From positions 1 through 64,000 of the forward strand of contig NZ_QLLR01000006.1 in the NCBI RefSeq assembly GCF_003259615.1: 64,000 nt of DNA, in the 5' to 3' direction. This DNA is from Pedobacter cryoconitis (GTDB taxonomy: Bacteria > Bacteroidota > Bacteroidia > Sphingobacteriales > Sphingobacteriaceae). Made by a program: the position numbers and the translations under genes. The notes beneath the pieces are model-generated. The model was not told the DNA's origin. It saw only the letters and a list, made by a program, of their open reading frames with translations, and ran no database searches. Positions 34,568 through 42,781 of the stretch are shown here, piece by piece (the first letter of the stretch is position 1; the number at the start of each line of letters is the position of its first letter).

Positions 34568-35020
34568 ATGGCAAAAAATAAATTATTGCGCATGGACAAT
34601 GTCGGGATCGCTGTGGAATCGCTCGATGACGCTATCTCTTTTTTTACAGAAATAGGATTAAAGCTTGAAGGACGGGCTACAATTGAAGGAGAATGGGCTG
34701 GCCGGGTTACCGGACTGGACTCTCAGTGCGTAGAGATTGCAATGATGATTACGCCCGATGGCCATAGCCGGCTTGAGCTTTCAAAATTTATAACGCCGGC
34801 TGCTATCTCAGATCACAGGAATGCTCCAGTAAATTCTCTGGGTTATCTACGCGCTATGTTCACCGTCGGGGATATTGACGAATTGGTATCCAGGCTCCTC
34901 AAACATGGTGCTCAGCTTGTTGGCGAAGTGGTTCAATACGAGAACTCTTATAAACTCTGCTACATTCGGGCAAAGGATGGACTTCTGATCGGTTTGGCGG
35001 AACAACTCAGTAATCAATAA
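34568..35020 (+). CDS. VOC-family (glyoxalase/bleomycin-resistance fold) protein
   Basis: A 150-residue cytoplasmic protein with the two beta-alpha-beta-beta-beta modules of the vicinal-oxygen-chelate fold: MDNVGIAVESLDDAISFFTE and later LGYLRAMFTVGDIDELVSRL, ending CYIRAKDGLLIGLAEQL. Glu residues at SRLELSKF and GLAEQL sit where metal ligands occur, but the usual His of the first strand is Asn in MDNVGI, so the metal site may differ from glyoxalase I. Close relatives are often annotated as lactoylglutathione-lyase-like; the substrate is not known. Confidence 0.85.
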   Translation: MAKNKLLRMDNVGIAVESLDDAISFFTEIGLKLEGRATIEGEWAGRVTGLDSQCVEIAMMITPDGHSRLELSKFITPAAISDHRNAPVNSLGYLRAMFTVGDIDELVSRLLKHGAQLVGEVVQYENSYKLCYIRAKDGLLIGLAEQLSNQ

Positions 35021-35042
35021 AACAATTCGCTGGTAACAATAA

Positions 35043-35432
35043 TTACTGCTCATCTGCGGACCAGTCTGTACTTAGACGGCCCATCCATTGATGGTACATT
35101 TCATCCCCGGAATGCTGAGTGAATTCAATATTTAATTGATTTACTTCCAGTTCCAAAATCTCATTGCAGATTTCAACCAGTTTCTCTGATAGGATTTCCC
35201 TGGTTTCTTTTGTACGTCCTTCACGAATATCGCACATCATGATCGCTGCGGGTGTCGGATCTCCCTCACCGCACCTCCAAATACCCCCCTCTCCCAGCTC
35301 CCTGATGGTTACTGTTATTCTTTTCACACTCGCCTGCATGATCTTTGAATAAACTTCTCCTATGGCTTTTGCCAGCTGTTTTTTAGTCTCTGCAGGGTAA
35401 TTTTTGGTGACTTCGATTTGTATGTACGGCAT
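35043..35432 (-). CDS. Tautomerase-superfamily protein
   Basis: A 129-residue protein of the 4-oxalocrotonate tautomerase superfamily. I place the start at 35432 so that the mature protein begins with Pro-1 (MPYIQIEVTKNYPAETK), the catalytic base after Met removal; an ATG 30 bases upstream would bury this proline. The first 60 residues form the beta-alpha-beta unit (ITVTIRELGEGGIWRCG), and the second half may be a divergent copy. Converges with the VOC gene; a functional link is not evident. Confidence 0.82.
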   Translation of the reverse strand: MPYIQIEVTKNYPAETKKQLAKAIGEVYSKIMQASVKRITVTIRELGEGGIWRCGEGDPTPAAIMMCDIREGRTKETREILSEKLVEICNEILELEVNQLNIEFTQHSGDEMYHQWMGRLSTDWSADEQ

Positions 35433-35603
35433 AATTTCAAATATTGATAAATAAGTTAACAATAAAAACTGGAAAAATAGGAATGCAGCTATACACTTAG
35501 TGCAATCCTAACAACAGCCTGCATGCGCAATGAAATAAATACAAGAATAAAATTATTTTTAAATAACTTGTAGTGAACATTTTAAACCTAAAAACAATCT
35601 CAC

Positions 35604-36035
35604 ATGAAAACACATTTTTATTTTTGCTTTATAGCACTGGCAGTACTATTAACAAGTGCCACTACGAAAAGAGAAAAAATTCACGAAACTCCAAAAATGA
35701 CGGTTCAAAGTCTGGCAAGAGTAAGTACGTCCGCTACACTGACAAGAAAACTGGCATTTTCAGGAACAGTTGTACCAGTTGAAAGGGCAACGATTAAGAA
35801 TTTGACTACCGGACAAAGTGCTGTTACAAATAATGGTGGTCAGTCCATATTGGATTTGAACATTGGTGATCAGATCAATATTACTGTTCCTAAGAATACT
35901 ATATTGGATCTGGGAGGACAAAGCAGCCTGCTGGTAACCTTGACAAGCGGGCAGCCTGTTAACAAGACGATTGTAATTTCTATAACAGATATTGAAAGTA
36001 ATCAAGCATGGGCTGGCACAGCCACTTTAAATTAG
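35604..36035 (+). CDS. Small exported beta-rich protein of unknown function
   Basis: A 143-residue protein with a hydrophobic N-terminus (MKTHFYFCFIALAVLLTSA) that looks like a signal peptide. The rest is rich in beta-strand pattern, Thr, Ser and Asn (VERATIKNLTTGQSAVTNN, GDQINITVPKNT). No family recognised. A second small exported protein gene follows 82 bases downstream on the same strand. Confidence 0.65.
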   Translation: MKTHFYFCFIALAVLLTSATTKREKIHETPKMTVQSLARVSTSATLTRKLAFSGTVVPVERATIKNLTTGQSAVTNNGGQSILDLNIGDQINITVPKNTILDLGGQSSLLVTLTSGQPVNKTIVISITDIESNQAWAGTATLN

Positions 36036-36117
36036 GCAAATAACTAATAATAATTGCAATTAATTTCCTGTCAATTATTGTATATTGGTTTTATCGCACA
36101 AATTAAACTTAAATCTT

Positions 36118-36381
36118 ATGAAGTATTCAGTTGACATTAAATCAGTTATGCTTGGTCTTTTTATGGCAACGCTATTATTCGGCGTTTTTAGTTTCAAGCA
36201 GGAAGGGTCAGAAACAGTTGGAAGGTATCAAACAACTGTAGGAGAAAAGGGAGTTGTTATTTTAGATACGAAAACAGGTGCATATATTATCAATCCTTAT
36301 GCTACTGATAATGGATGGCACAAGGGCACCTTTTCCCATACTTCTGAAATAGCTACAGCCACAAAAGATAAAAATCTTTAA
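36118..36381 (+). CDS. Small exported protein of unknown function
   Basis: An 87-residue protein. The start at 36118 places a signal-peptide or membrane segment at residues 9-26 (SVMLGLFMATLLFGVFSF); an upstream ATG at 36085 would add 11 residues. The remainder (VGEKGVVILDTKTGAYIINP) is not recognisable. A clear terminator follows at 36413. Confidence 0.6.
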   Translation: MKYSVDIKSVMLGLFMATLLFGVFSFKQEGSETVGRYQTTVGEKGVVILDTKTGAYIINPYATDNGWHKGTFSHTSEIATATKDKNL

Positions 36382-36412
36382 TCAAGGCATACTGCTAAAT
36401 AACGGAACATTG

Positions 36413-36450
36413 AAATGGGATTTAAGGTAAACTTAGATCCCATTTTTATT
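36413..36450 (+). terminator. Rho-independent terminator
   Basis: AAATGGGAT, a 15-base loop, ATCCCATTT and then TTATT: a perfect 9-bp stem with a T-run, 32 bases after the small exported-protein gene. Confidence 0.65.
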
Positions 36451-36548
36451 TGAAGGAACTTCAAAGGTGAATTAAAGGGTTCAGGAAGTATTTATAGGAA
36501 TGGAAATTGCTTTTTTACGCATTATGTTTCAATTAATCCTGTTAATGT

Positions 36549-37109
36549 TTACAGCTTCAAAACTAGTTTCACCAACAGCTTAATAACACTATCTTTATTC
36601 AAAGGAAGTACGGAACCTACAATGGTATAACCTTCCGCATACGGTACAAGCAAACTTACTACTTCCTCAGGTTGCTTAGAGAATGCGGCGATGAGATCTA
36701 CCATCCACGTACAGTAATTTTTATAATAGGTTTCTACAGCTTGTTTAAGTTCTTCATTTCTTGATGACAAGGCCCATATTTCCTGAAACATCATAGTCTG
36801 GTCATTAGACTTGCCATTTAATAACAGTAAATTCAACAGTTTCTCTAAAAACACTTCAATTGAAGGAGTGCTTTCGGCTTTTAACGCATTCAAAGTATGT
36901 GTTACTTCTACTTTGCAGGACTGAAAATATTGTTCTACTGTGGCTATTAGCAGCAAATTCTTATCTCTGTAATAATACTGAAGATTACTTAAAGAGAGAT
37001 TTGCTGCTTTCGCTACCTTCCTCATAGAGAGTTGCTCTGCCCCTTCTTTACTAAGAATATTTATGGTTGCTGATATAATTTGATTTAACCTCTCCTCTTT
37101 TTTATCCAT
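36549..37109 (-). CDS. TetR-family transcriptional regulator
   Basis: A 186-residue regulator. The N-terminal helix-turn-helix is GAEQLSMRKVAKAANLSLSNLQYYYRDKNLLL; the C-terminal domain resembles the TetR_C group that binds small ligands. It is divergent from the saccharopine-dehydrogenase-like gene at 37218, and two matching palindromes with a candidate promoter between them lie in the 108-base gap, so it very likely represses that gene and itself. Confidence 0.92.
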   Translation of the reverse strand: MDKKEERLNQIISATINILSKEGAEQLSMRKVAKAANLSLSNLQYYYRDKNLLLIATVEQYFQSCKVEVTHTLNALKAESTPSIEVFLEKLLNLLLLNGKSNDQTMMFQEIWALSSRNEELKQAVETYYKNYCTWMVDLIAAFSKQPEEVVSLLVPYAEGYTIVGSVLPLNKDSVIKLLVKLVLKL

Positions 37110-37150
37110 TTGTCATTCAAAAATAAAGAAAAAATATTACTCTACATCAT

Positions 37151-37195
37151 ATAGGTCATATGACCTATATTTACTTTTGTAGGTCGCGTGACCTA
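37151..37195. promoter_or_regulatory. Paired palindromic TetR operators flanking a -7 box
   Basis: Two sites of the form AGGTC-N4-GACCT lie 28 bases apart centre to centre. The first (37151-37168) is a perfect 18-base palindrome ATAGGTCATATGACCTAT; the second (37180-37195) is TAGGTC-gcgt-GACCTA. Between them TACTTTTG (37172-37179) matches the Bacteroidota -7 box TAnnTTTG, pointing toward the gene at 37218, although no clear -33 element is seen. Binding of a TetR dimer at either site would block the promoter. Confidence 0.75.
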
Positions 37196-37217
37196 TTTCA
37201 TATTTTAAAATAATCTC

Positions 37218-38222
37218 ATGGAATTACACAAAAAACGTATTTTAATTGTTGGCGGTTATGGACTTGTAGGAACCAATATCGCACGTCTGATCAGGAAAGA
37301 CTATAAATCCACCGAACTAATTCTAGCGGGTAGAAACCCTCAGCATGGAGAAGTGCTTGCCAGGGAACTGACCCATGCAGAAACCGCTTATCTTAATTTG
37401 GAAGAGGGTTTTGAGCTGGGGCTTTATGGGGCAGTAGACCTTATTATTATAGCATTGGAGGATCATAAGAATGTTTTGCGGGAAGCTGCGATTTCCAATG
37501 GAATTGCGTGCATAACTATTACTGAACTGGCGGAAGAAATTTCCCCAACAGTATTTCTTTCGCTGCATCAAACCCTTTCCGCCCCTGTTGTTTTGGCTGC
37601 ACATTGGCAGGCAGGAATAATAACCCTCGTTACCAAACAACTAGCAGCCAGGTTCAGCCAAATAACGAGCGTGGAGACTGCCGGATTATATGATGATCAG
37701 GACCCTGTTGGCCCCCTGGTAGCGAGCCAGGTCGATAGTTTCGTTGGCCGGGCATTGTTGCGTCAAAATGGGAATTGGCAGTTTGCAGACGCGAAAGAAG
37801 AGGCAAGAACAATTCGTTTACATGATAATACATCGATTACAGGTTACCCTATGAGTACGCTTGATGTACCAAGTATTGCCGCCTTTACTGGTGCTCCAAA
37901 TATTCGCTTTGATTTCATTACAGGGAAATCTCTAGGAAGCAAAAATGGGTTAGCGGCCTCTCATGATCTATATATTGATATTGAAGGGGTATTATTATCT
38001 GGGGAAACAACTAAACTGCGTACCCTGATTTCTGATCCAAAAGGGGTATCTCATTTAACAGCCGTTGGTGTATTTCTAATCGTGGAAGGGATATTTGGTT
38101 TTGGTGATCAGTCTGCTCCACAGCAAGGCGGCCTGTATCTTCCTGAAACTATTGTCTCAACAGATCATATAATCAGCCGTCTGGAAGAATTTGGCATCAA
38201 TATTACTGAAGAGAATAGTTAA
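37218..38222 (+). CDS. Saccharopine-dehydrogenase-like NAD(P)-binding protein
   Basis: A 334-residue protein opening with a Rossmann motif ILIVGGYGLVGTNIARLI, then LILAGRNPQ and VDLIIIALEDHKNVLREA, as in the NADP-binding domain of saccharopine dehydrogenase-like and related reductases. The C-terminal half is family-specific and not diagnostic. It is under probable control of the divergent TetR regulator, so it may act on a xenobiotic or lipid ligand; the reaction is unknown. A terminator follows at 38249. Confidence 0.8.
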   Translation: MELHKKRILIVGGYGLVGTNIARLIRKDYKSTELILAGRNPQHGEVLARELTHAETAYLNLEEGFELGLYGAVDLIIIALEDHKNVLREAAISNGIACITITELAEEISPTVFLSLHQTLSAPVVLAAHWQAGIITLVTKQLAARFSQITSVETAGLYDDQDPVGPLVASQVDSFVGRALLRQNGNWQFADAKEEARTIRLHDNTSITGYPMSTLDVPSIAAFTGAPNIRFDFITGKSLGSKNGLAASHDLYIDIEGVLLSGETTKLRTLISDPKGVSHLTAVGVFLIVEGIFGFGDQSAPQQGGLYLPETIVSTDHIISRLEEFGINITEENS

Positions 38223-38248
38223 TAAAAATCAGCCAAATAATGGCGATT

Positions 38249-38285
38249 AAAATCCTCTTTACTTTATGTAAAGGGGATTTTTAAG
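38249..38285 (+). terminator. Rho-independent terminator
   Basis: AAAATCCTCTTTAC, loop tttat, GTAAAGGGGATTTT: a 14-bp stem with one G-T pair, flanked by A and T runs, 26 bases after the saccharopine-dehydrogenase-like gene. Confidence 0.8.
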
Positions 38286-38378
38286 AAAATACTGACACAT
38301 AGGATCGGAGAATTGGAAAAAAGACATTTTAATTATCCGAAAATAATATTGGCACTCCATTTGACCAATTATAAGCAT

Positions 38379-39281
38379 ATGAAGTTTCAGCATCATGTTG
38401 CCGGTTATAGTATAAAAGATATTATTGATTATCGTGCCTTATCATGGCCAGAATCTGAAGAGTTCTTATTCTTGACACAAATACCAGTTAAATTTGAACC
38501 CTTTTTAATTACCCCTACTTATTACTGTTTTGGGATGATTACTAAAGGAAAACTTGAAATTGAGATAGATGAGGAACCATACCAGCTTTGCGCTAATTCC
38601 TTGATGGTATACAGACCCGGACAAGTCTTTAAGGTTACTGATCTGGAAGAACAGACCAGGGGGGTATTTATACTATTTACAAAAAAATTCCTCGACAATC
38701 TTAACGAAAATATTTTCTCTGTACAGCGTTCTTCCTTTTTAAGCGCGGGTATAAAATCAGTATTTGAATTATCAGGCAAGGATAAAGCCAAGACTCTAAA
38801 CACTTTCCATAAAATCTTTACACTCCTGCAATATCTGTCAAAAACTAACTGGGAACTGATTGCAAGAAACCTGACTTCGGCATTGATCTACGAAACTGAT
38901 AGTATTCTTAAAAAATACATTGATCCTTCGACGGTATTGCTCAACAAAAACGAGGATTTGTTTCAAAGGTTTAAAAGCCTGGTCACGATTCATGCAATAG
39001 AAAAAAGAGCACTGTCTTTTTATGCAGCTAAACTATTGGTAAGTACGCATCATTTGTATACGACTGTAAAACTAGCCAGCCAAAAGACTCCGACTGAAAT
39101 TATCAATACCTCTCTTATAAATACGGCTAAAAACAAAGTATTATATACCCACCAAACCTTAGCTGAAATTGCTGAACAACTTAATTTCAGTGATGCGTTC
39201 TCATTCAGCAAGTTTTTCAAGAAACACACCGGCTACGCTCCTACCTTATATAAAAAAGCTTCCATTTCCTGGCCTGATTAA
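38379..39281 (+). CDS. AraC-family transcriptional regulator
   Basis: A 300-residue regulator. I chose the ATG at 38379 (MKFQHHVAGYSIKDIIDY), as the frame upstream only offers a TTG at 38313. The N-terminal part is a cupin-like sensing domain (CFGMITKGKLEIEIDEEPYQ), and the C-terminus carries the double helix-turn-helix with HQTLAEIAEQLNFSDAFSFS and FFKKHTGYAPTLYKK. The SDR gene at 39361 lies 79 bases downstream on the same strand and is a candidate target. Confidence 0.88.
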   Translation: MKFQHHVAGYSIKDIIDYRALSWPESEEFLFLTQIPVKFEPFLITPTYYCFGMITKGKLEIEIDEEPYQLCANSLMVYRPGQVFKVTDLEEQTRGVFILFTKKFLDNLNENIFSVQRSSFLSAGIKSVFELSGKDKAKTLNTFHKIFTLLQYLSKTNWELIARNLTSALIYETDSILKKYIDPSTVLLNKNEDLFQRFKSLVTIHAIEKRALSFYAAKLLVSTHHLYTTVKLASQKTPTEIINTSLINTAKNKVLYTHQTLAEIAEQLNFSDAFSFSKFFKKHTGYAPTLYKKASISWPD

Positions 39282-39335
39282 GAATTGGACATGTAATATC
39301 ACGATTCTGACATGGTTTGGCTTAATGTTCCGCTA

Positions 39336-39343
39336 TACCTTTG
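39336..39343 (+). promoter_or_regulatory. Candidate -7 box of the SDR gene
   Basis: TACCTTTG matches the Bacteroidota -7 consensus TAnnTTTG, 17 bases before the SDR start. A TTTG lies 16 bases upstream, shorter than the usual 19-21 base spacing, so this is tentative. Confidence 0.35.
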
Positions 39344-39360
39344 ATTTTAAATCATGAGTT

Positions 39361-40107
39361 ATGGAACGTTTAAAAGATAAAATAGCAATTATTACAGGTG
39401 CAGCAAGAGGAATGGGTGAATCTCATGCCCGTGAATTTGTTGCCCATGGTGCTAAAGTTATATTAACAGATTTGTCAGAAGATGCTGGTAGAGCCCTTGC
39501 TGAAGAACTTGGAGAAAATGCTTTTTTCATTAAGCATGATGTAACTAAGCCTGAAGAATGGGTAAAAGTGGTGGAACAGGCAGAACAGAAATTCGGTCCG
39601 GTTAATGTAATGGTTAACAATGCTGGTGTTTTAGGTCCAATAGCACAAACCGCAAATTTGAAGGAAGAAGATTATTTAAAAGTTTGTACAATTAATCAGC
39701 ATGCTGTCTTTTTCGGAATGAAGTATGTTATTCCATCAATGCTGAAAGCAGGTAAGGGCTCCATAGTCAACATTTCTTCTATTGCTGGTATCGTAGCAAA
39801 TTATGGCTTTCCAAACCTTGCTTATGTTGCAAGTAAGTTTGCTGTAAGAGGAATGACAAAAGCAACTGCAATCGAGTACGGAAGTAAAAACATCAGGGTC
39901 AACTCAGTACACCCCGGCTTTATTAATACCCCAATGATGGTTGAAGCAACAAATGAGGACGGTGGTGATGCACTGGTTCAAATTCCGCTTGGCAGGCTTG
40001 CAGAAGCTAAAGAGGTTTCTAACCTTGTTGTTTTCCTTGCTTCTGACGAGGCATCTTACATTACAGGTACAGAGCATGTTATTGATGCCGGAATGACAGC
40101 TCAATAA
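39361..40107 (+). CDS. Short-chain dehydrogenase/reductase
   Basis: A 248-residue classical SDR. Visible motifs: cofactor loop IITGAARGMGESHA near residue 11, VMVNNAGVLG, active-site Ser in VNISSIAG, and the Tyr-Lys pair in AYVASKFAV, then HPGFINTPM and the C-terminal YITGTEHVIDAG. The pattern is that of the NAD-dependent cyclopentanol/3-alpha-hydroxysteroid dehydrogenase-like group. Asp in ILTDLSED after the second strand favours NAD over NADP. Substrate unknown; the AraC gene upstream may control it. Confidence 0.92.
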   Translation: MERLKDKIAIITGAARGMGESHAREFVAHGAKVILTDLSEDAGRALAEELGENAFFIKHDVTKPEEWVKVVEQAEQKFGPVNVMVNNAGVLGPIAQTANLKEEDYLKVCTINQHAVFFGMKYVIPSMLKAGKGSIVNISSIAGIVANYGFPNLAYVASKFAVRGMTKATAIEYGSKNIRVNSVHPGFINTPMMVEATNEDGGDALVQIPLGRLAEAKEVSNLVVFLASDEASYITGTEHVIDAGMTAQ

Positions 40108-40123
40108 TTTAAAACTATTATAT

Positions 40124-40165
40124 AATGGAGTAGAAAACAAAAATTATTTTCTACTCCATTTTGTC
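40124..40165. terminator. Terminator between SDR gene and sus operon
   Basis: AATGGAGTAGAAAA, nine-base loop, TTTTCTACTCCATT and TTG: a perfect 14-bp stem, 16 bases after the SDR stop. It can also stop transcription arriving from the converging amylase gene. Confidence 0.8.
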
Positions 40166-40263
40166 AATATCATCGGCTAAGCATCATCAACTTGTAGCCA
40201 AAATCTAATTCGTGATAAACGATAGCAAGAAGGGTGATATTAACAGAGACGGTATAACAAATC

Positions 40264-41649
40264 CTATTGCATAAGCACCATATGCTGATAGGGTTGTAGA
40301 AATAATTGCGTCCCCAATGTAAATGAAGCTCCGGTAAACGCATTTTTCCAGCCTGTTGTCAATAAATTTGCTGGAACTGAATAGGTGCTTGACGTACCTC
40401 TTAAGTTTGCAATCACCAATACCTTTTGTGAGTCCGTTGTTTTGGTGAATACAGCCACATCATCACTACTATACACTAATAACTGGCCATTTTTAACCGC
40501 ATCACTGCCTTGTCTGAAAGAGAGGATCTTTTTATACTCAGCTGTTATCTCCGGATTCGTATTCCAATTAATCGGGGTCTTGTTGAAAAAGTCAATTACA
40601 GCAGTTGCCCCTACTTCCTGCCCGTTGTAAATCATAGGTACCCCTTTCATTAAAGCAGTAACCATAAAGGCAGCCATTGAACCAGTTTTACCCCCATAAA
40701 CATTAACAGGGCTACCGTCAGTCAGGTAAACATCATGGTTTGTTGTATATCTGACCACTTGTGCACCAGAAAAAGCCGGAGCAAATTCACTGGTATTCAG
40801 ATCCTGCAGTAAGCTAGCTGAACCACGGTTACCAAAAATCTTATTTTCCAGGCCATTATACCAGCGCATGCCGTACACCAATTGGAAACCCGCCTTAAAA
40901 TGGTCATTCCGTGTCCCTTCGGCCAGCATTAATAGTTTGTGCGTACTGATAGCTTTTAAAGCGCTGTTTGCTTGTGCCCAGAAATCAAAAGGGACAAAAT
41001 CAGCTGCATCACATCTGTAACCATCTATATTAGCTGTAAATACCCAATATTTCATGGCATCAATCATCGCAACACGCATTTCCTGATTGGTATAATCAAG
41101 ATCAGCCACATCCGTCCAATTAGTTCCTTCAGGATAAATAATATTCCCATTGCTATCTTTTGTGTACCAATTTTTATTACTGATCCAGGCGTTATCCCAG
41201 GACGTATCATTGGCCACCCAGTCCAGCATAACAGCCATATTACGGGTATGCGCAGCATTCACCAGGTTTCTCAAATCTTCCAGCGTACCAAAATCCGGGT
41301 TTACGTCTTTATAATCTTTGACCGAATAGGGTGAGCCTAAACCATAAGCAGCTTTGAGAATTCCCACCGGATGAATTGGCATCAGATAAAGTACATTTGT
41401 TCCAAGTGCTTTTACTGAATCCAACCTGGCCAATACACCTTTAAAATTTCCATCTGCACTGAATGCGCGAATATTTACCTGGTAGATAACCGCATCTGCA
41501 GGGTCAGGAACATTTGCATAGGGTGTGCCATATTGCGGATAAGAGTTATCGGCAACAAGAACGTTATCACTTTTCTTGCAAAAACTAAAAATAGATATGA
41601 ACAGTAAAAGCAGGGCTTTCACAATTATCTTATTTGATTTGTATTTCAT
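40264..41649 (-). CDS. GH13 alpha-amylase-family lipoprotein (SusG-like)
   Basis: A 461-residue exported glycoside hydrolase with a lipobox at Cys24 (FSFCKK), so it is probably anchored to the outer membrane. GH13 regions are present: region I DWVANDTS (Asp143), region II GYRCDAADF with nucleophile Asp214, region III LMLAEG with acid Glu244, region IV RYTTNHD with Asp306. The His that usually follows Asn in region I is Asp148 here (GAT for CAT), while the paralogue at 47662 has the normal His. This may reduce or change activity. It is the last gene of the sus-like operon and would cut starch or maltodextrins at the cell surface. Confidence 0.92.
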   Translation of the reverse strand: MKYKSNKIIVKALLLLFISIFSFCKKSDNVLVADNSYPQYGTPYANVPDPADAVIYQVNIRAFSADGNFKGVLARLDSVKALGTNVLYLMPIHPVGILKAAYGLGSPYSVKDYKDVNPDFGTLEDLRNLVNAAHTRNMAVMLDWVANDTSWDNAWISNKNWYTKDSNGNIIYPEGTNWTDVADLDYTNQEMRVAMIDAMKYWVFTANIDGYRCDAADFVPFDFWAQANSALKAISTHKLLMLAEGTRNDHFKAGFQLVYGMRWYNGLENKIFGNRGSASLLQDLNTSEFAPAFSGAQVVRYTTNHDVYLTDGSPVNVYGGKTGSMAAFMVTALMKGVPMIYNGQEVGATAVIDFFNKTPINWNTNPEITAEYKKILSFRQGSDAVKNGQLLVYSSDDVAVFTKTTDSQKVLVIANLRGTSSTYSVPANLLTTGWKNAFTGASFTLGTQLFLQPYQHMVLMQ

Positions 41650-41693
41650 TTTTGATCATTTAATCAGGCAACAGTTTCCCATTGCCTGATGAA

Positions 41694-42773
41694 TTAGTTT
41701 TTCTTGAGCTTATAATTGTAATTAGCCGGATTATGAAGATCTAATGTGATCGTATAATTCCCGCTGACAGGTACAGTAATATTATTTACCGCAGCATTGT
41801 ATCCATAAACCGGACTGTCTGCATAAGCAAGATTACCTTTTGCATCTATGCCGAAGTCAATAGCCCAGGCATTATTAGCCCTGAACTTAAATGACCCGGT
41901 TGAAACCATATCAGCAGTTACCGTCCATACCTGGTTAGCAGCATCATAGGCCAGCTGGGTATCTGTATCCCATCCTCCTGGTGAAGCGTCACCTAATATT
42001 GACCAGGTAGTTTTTGTTGCGGTCCAGGTATTGTTGTTCAGGTTTGCAGAAAGCTGGATATAACCCGGGCCTGGGCCTATCAGATCGCCTGCGAGTCCAT
42101 CAGTAGTTAACAAACCATTAGCACCTGATCCATAATTTATGTGGTTCCAGTCTGGCGCAGAAGTAAATTTGAAATGATAAGTACCTCCTGCCGGCACATT
42201 AATATAACCTTCATAAAGTTTAGGCTGAAGTGCTGCCATAACAGGCGCTGTAGCAGGTAACCAGCCCTGATACTCTCCAGGGATATATAACAATGGATAA
42301 ACACTCATCGCTATATAGGGTGTTACGTTTACAGTAACGGCTTTTGTATAAGCATTTTGATCCTGATAGGCTTTCACGCGAAAAACCAGGTTGCCGGCAA
42401 TACCGCTTTTCAGCCCCAGAGCAAGTGCCAGTGTATTCAGGTCATTGCCCTTATAAGATTTACTCAAAACATCATTACCAACAGCTACACTGGTTGCATT
42501 CGACCATGCAGCTGCTCCTAAGGTATCTGAAGGTAAATCAACTTGGAGCGTATAAGTAACTGCAGCTTTAATTGGGTATACAACAGCTGGCCAGGAGAAA
42601 GTAACCACTGAGGTTGTATCATTTAATCGGGAGAGCACGACTGCATTTTTTGAAGCCGTTAAAGAAGAGCCAAAACCTACTGTTTTCAAAACAGTGAGTT
42701 GTGCCTCTTTTTTACAGGCGTAGAAAAAGCAGCTGCTAAATATGGCGAACAGATAAATATATTTTTTCATCAT
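41694..42773 (-). CDS. susE: SusE/SusF-type starch-binding lipoprotein
   Basis: A 359-residue lipoprotein with the lipobox FYAC at Cys20. Residues ~25-135 form the SusE N-terminal Ig-like domain (VVTFSWPAVVYPIKAAVTYTL). Two starch-binding modules follow, seen in LLYIPGEYQGWLPATAPV and WSILGDASPGGWDTDTQL, each with aromatic residues typical of CBM modules of SusE/F. It lies 9 bases downstream of susD and 44 bases upstream of the amylase in the same operon. It would hold polysaccharide at the surface for the SusCD transporter. Confidence 0.9.
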   Translation of the reverse strand: MMKKYIYLFAIFSSCFFYACKKEAQLTVLKTVGFGSSLTASKNAVVLSRLNDTTSVVTFSWPAVVYPIKAAVTYTLQVDLPSDTLGAAAWSNATSVAVGNDVLSKSYKGNDLNTLALALGLKSGIAGNLVFRVKAYQDQNAYTKAVTVNVTPYIAMSVYPLLYIPGEYQGWLPATAPVMAALQPKLYEGYINVPAGGTYHFKFTSAPDWNHINYGSGANGLLTTDGLAGDLIGPGPGYIQLSANLNNNTWTATKTTWSILGDASPGGWDTDTQLAYDAANQVWTVTADMVSTGSFKFRANNAWAIDFGIDAKGNLAYADSPVYGYNAAVNNITVPVSGNYTITLDLHNPANYNYKLKKN

Positions 42774-42781
42774 TTGAGAGA

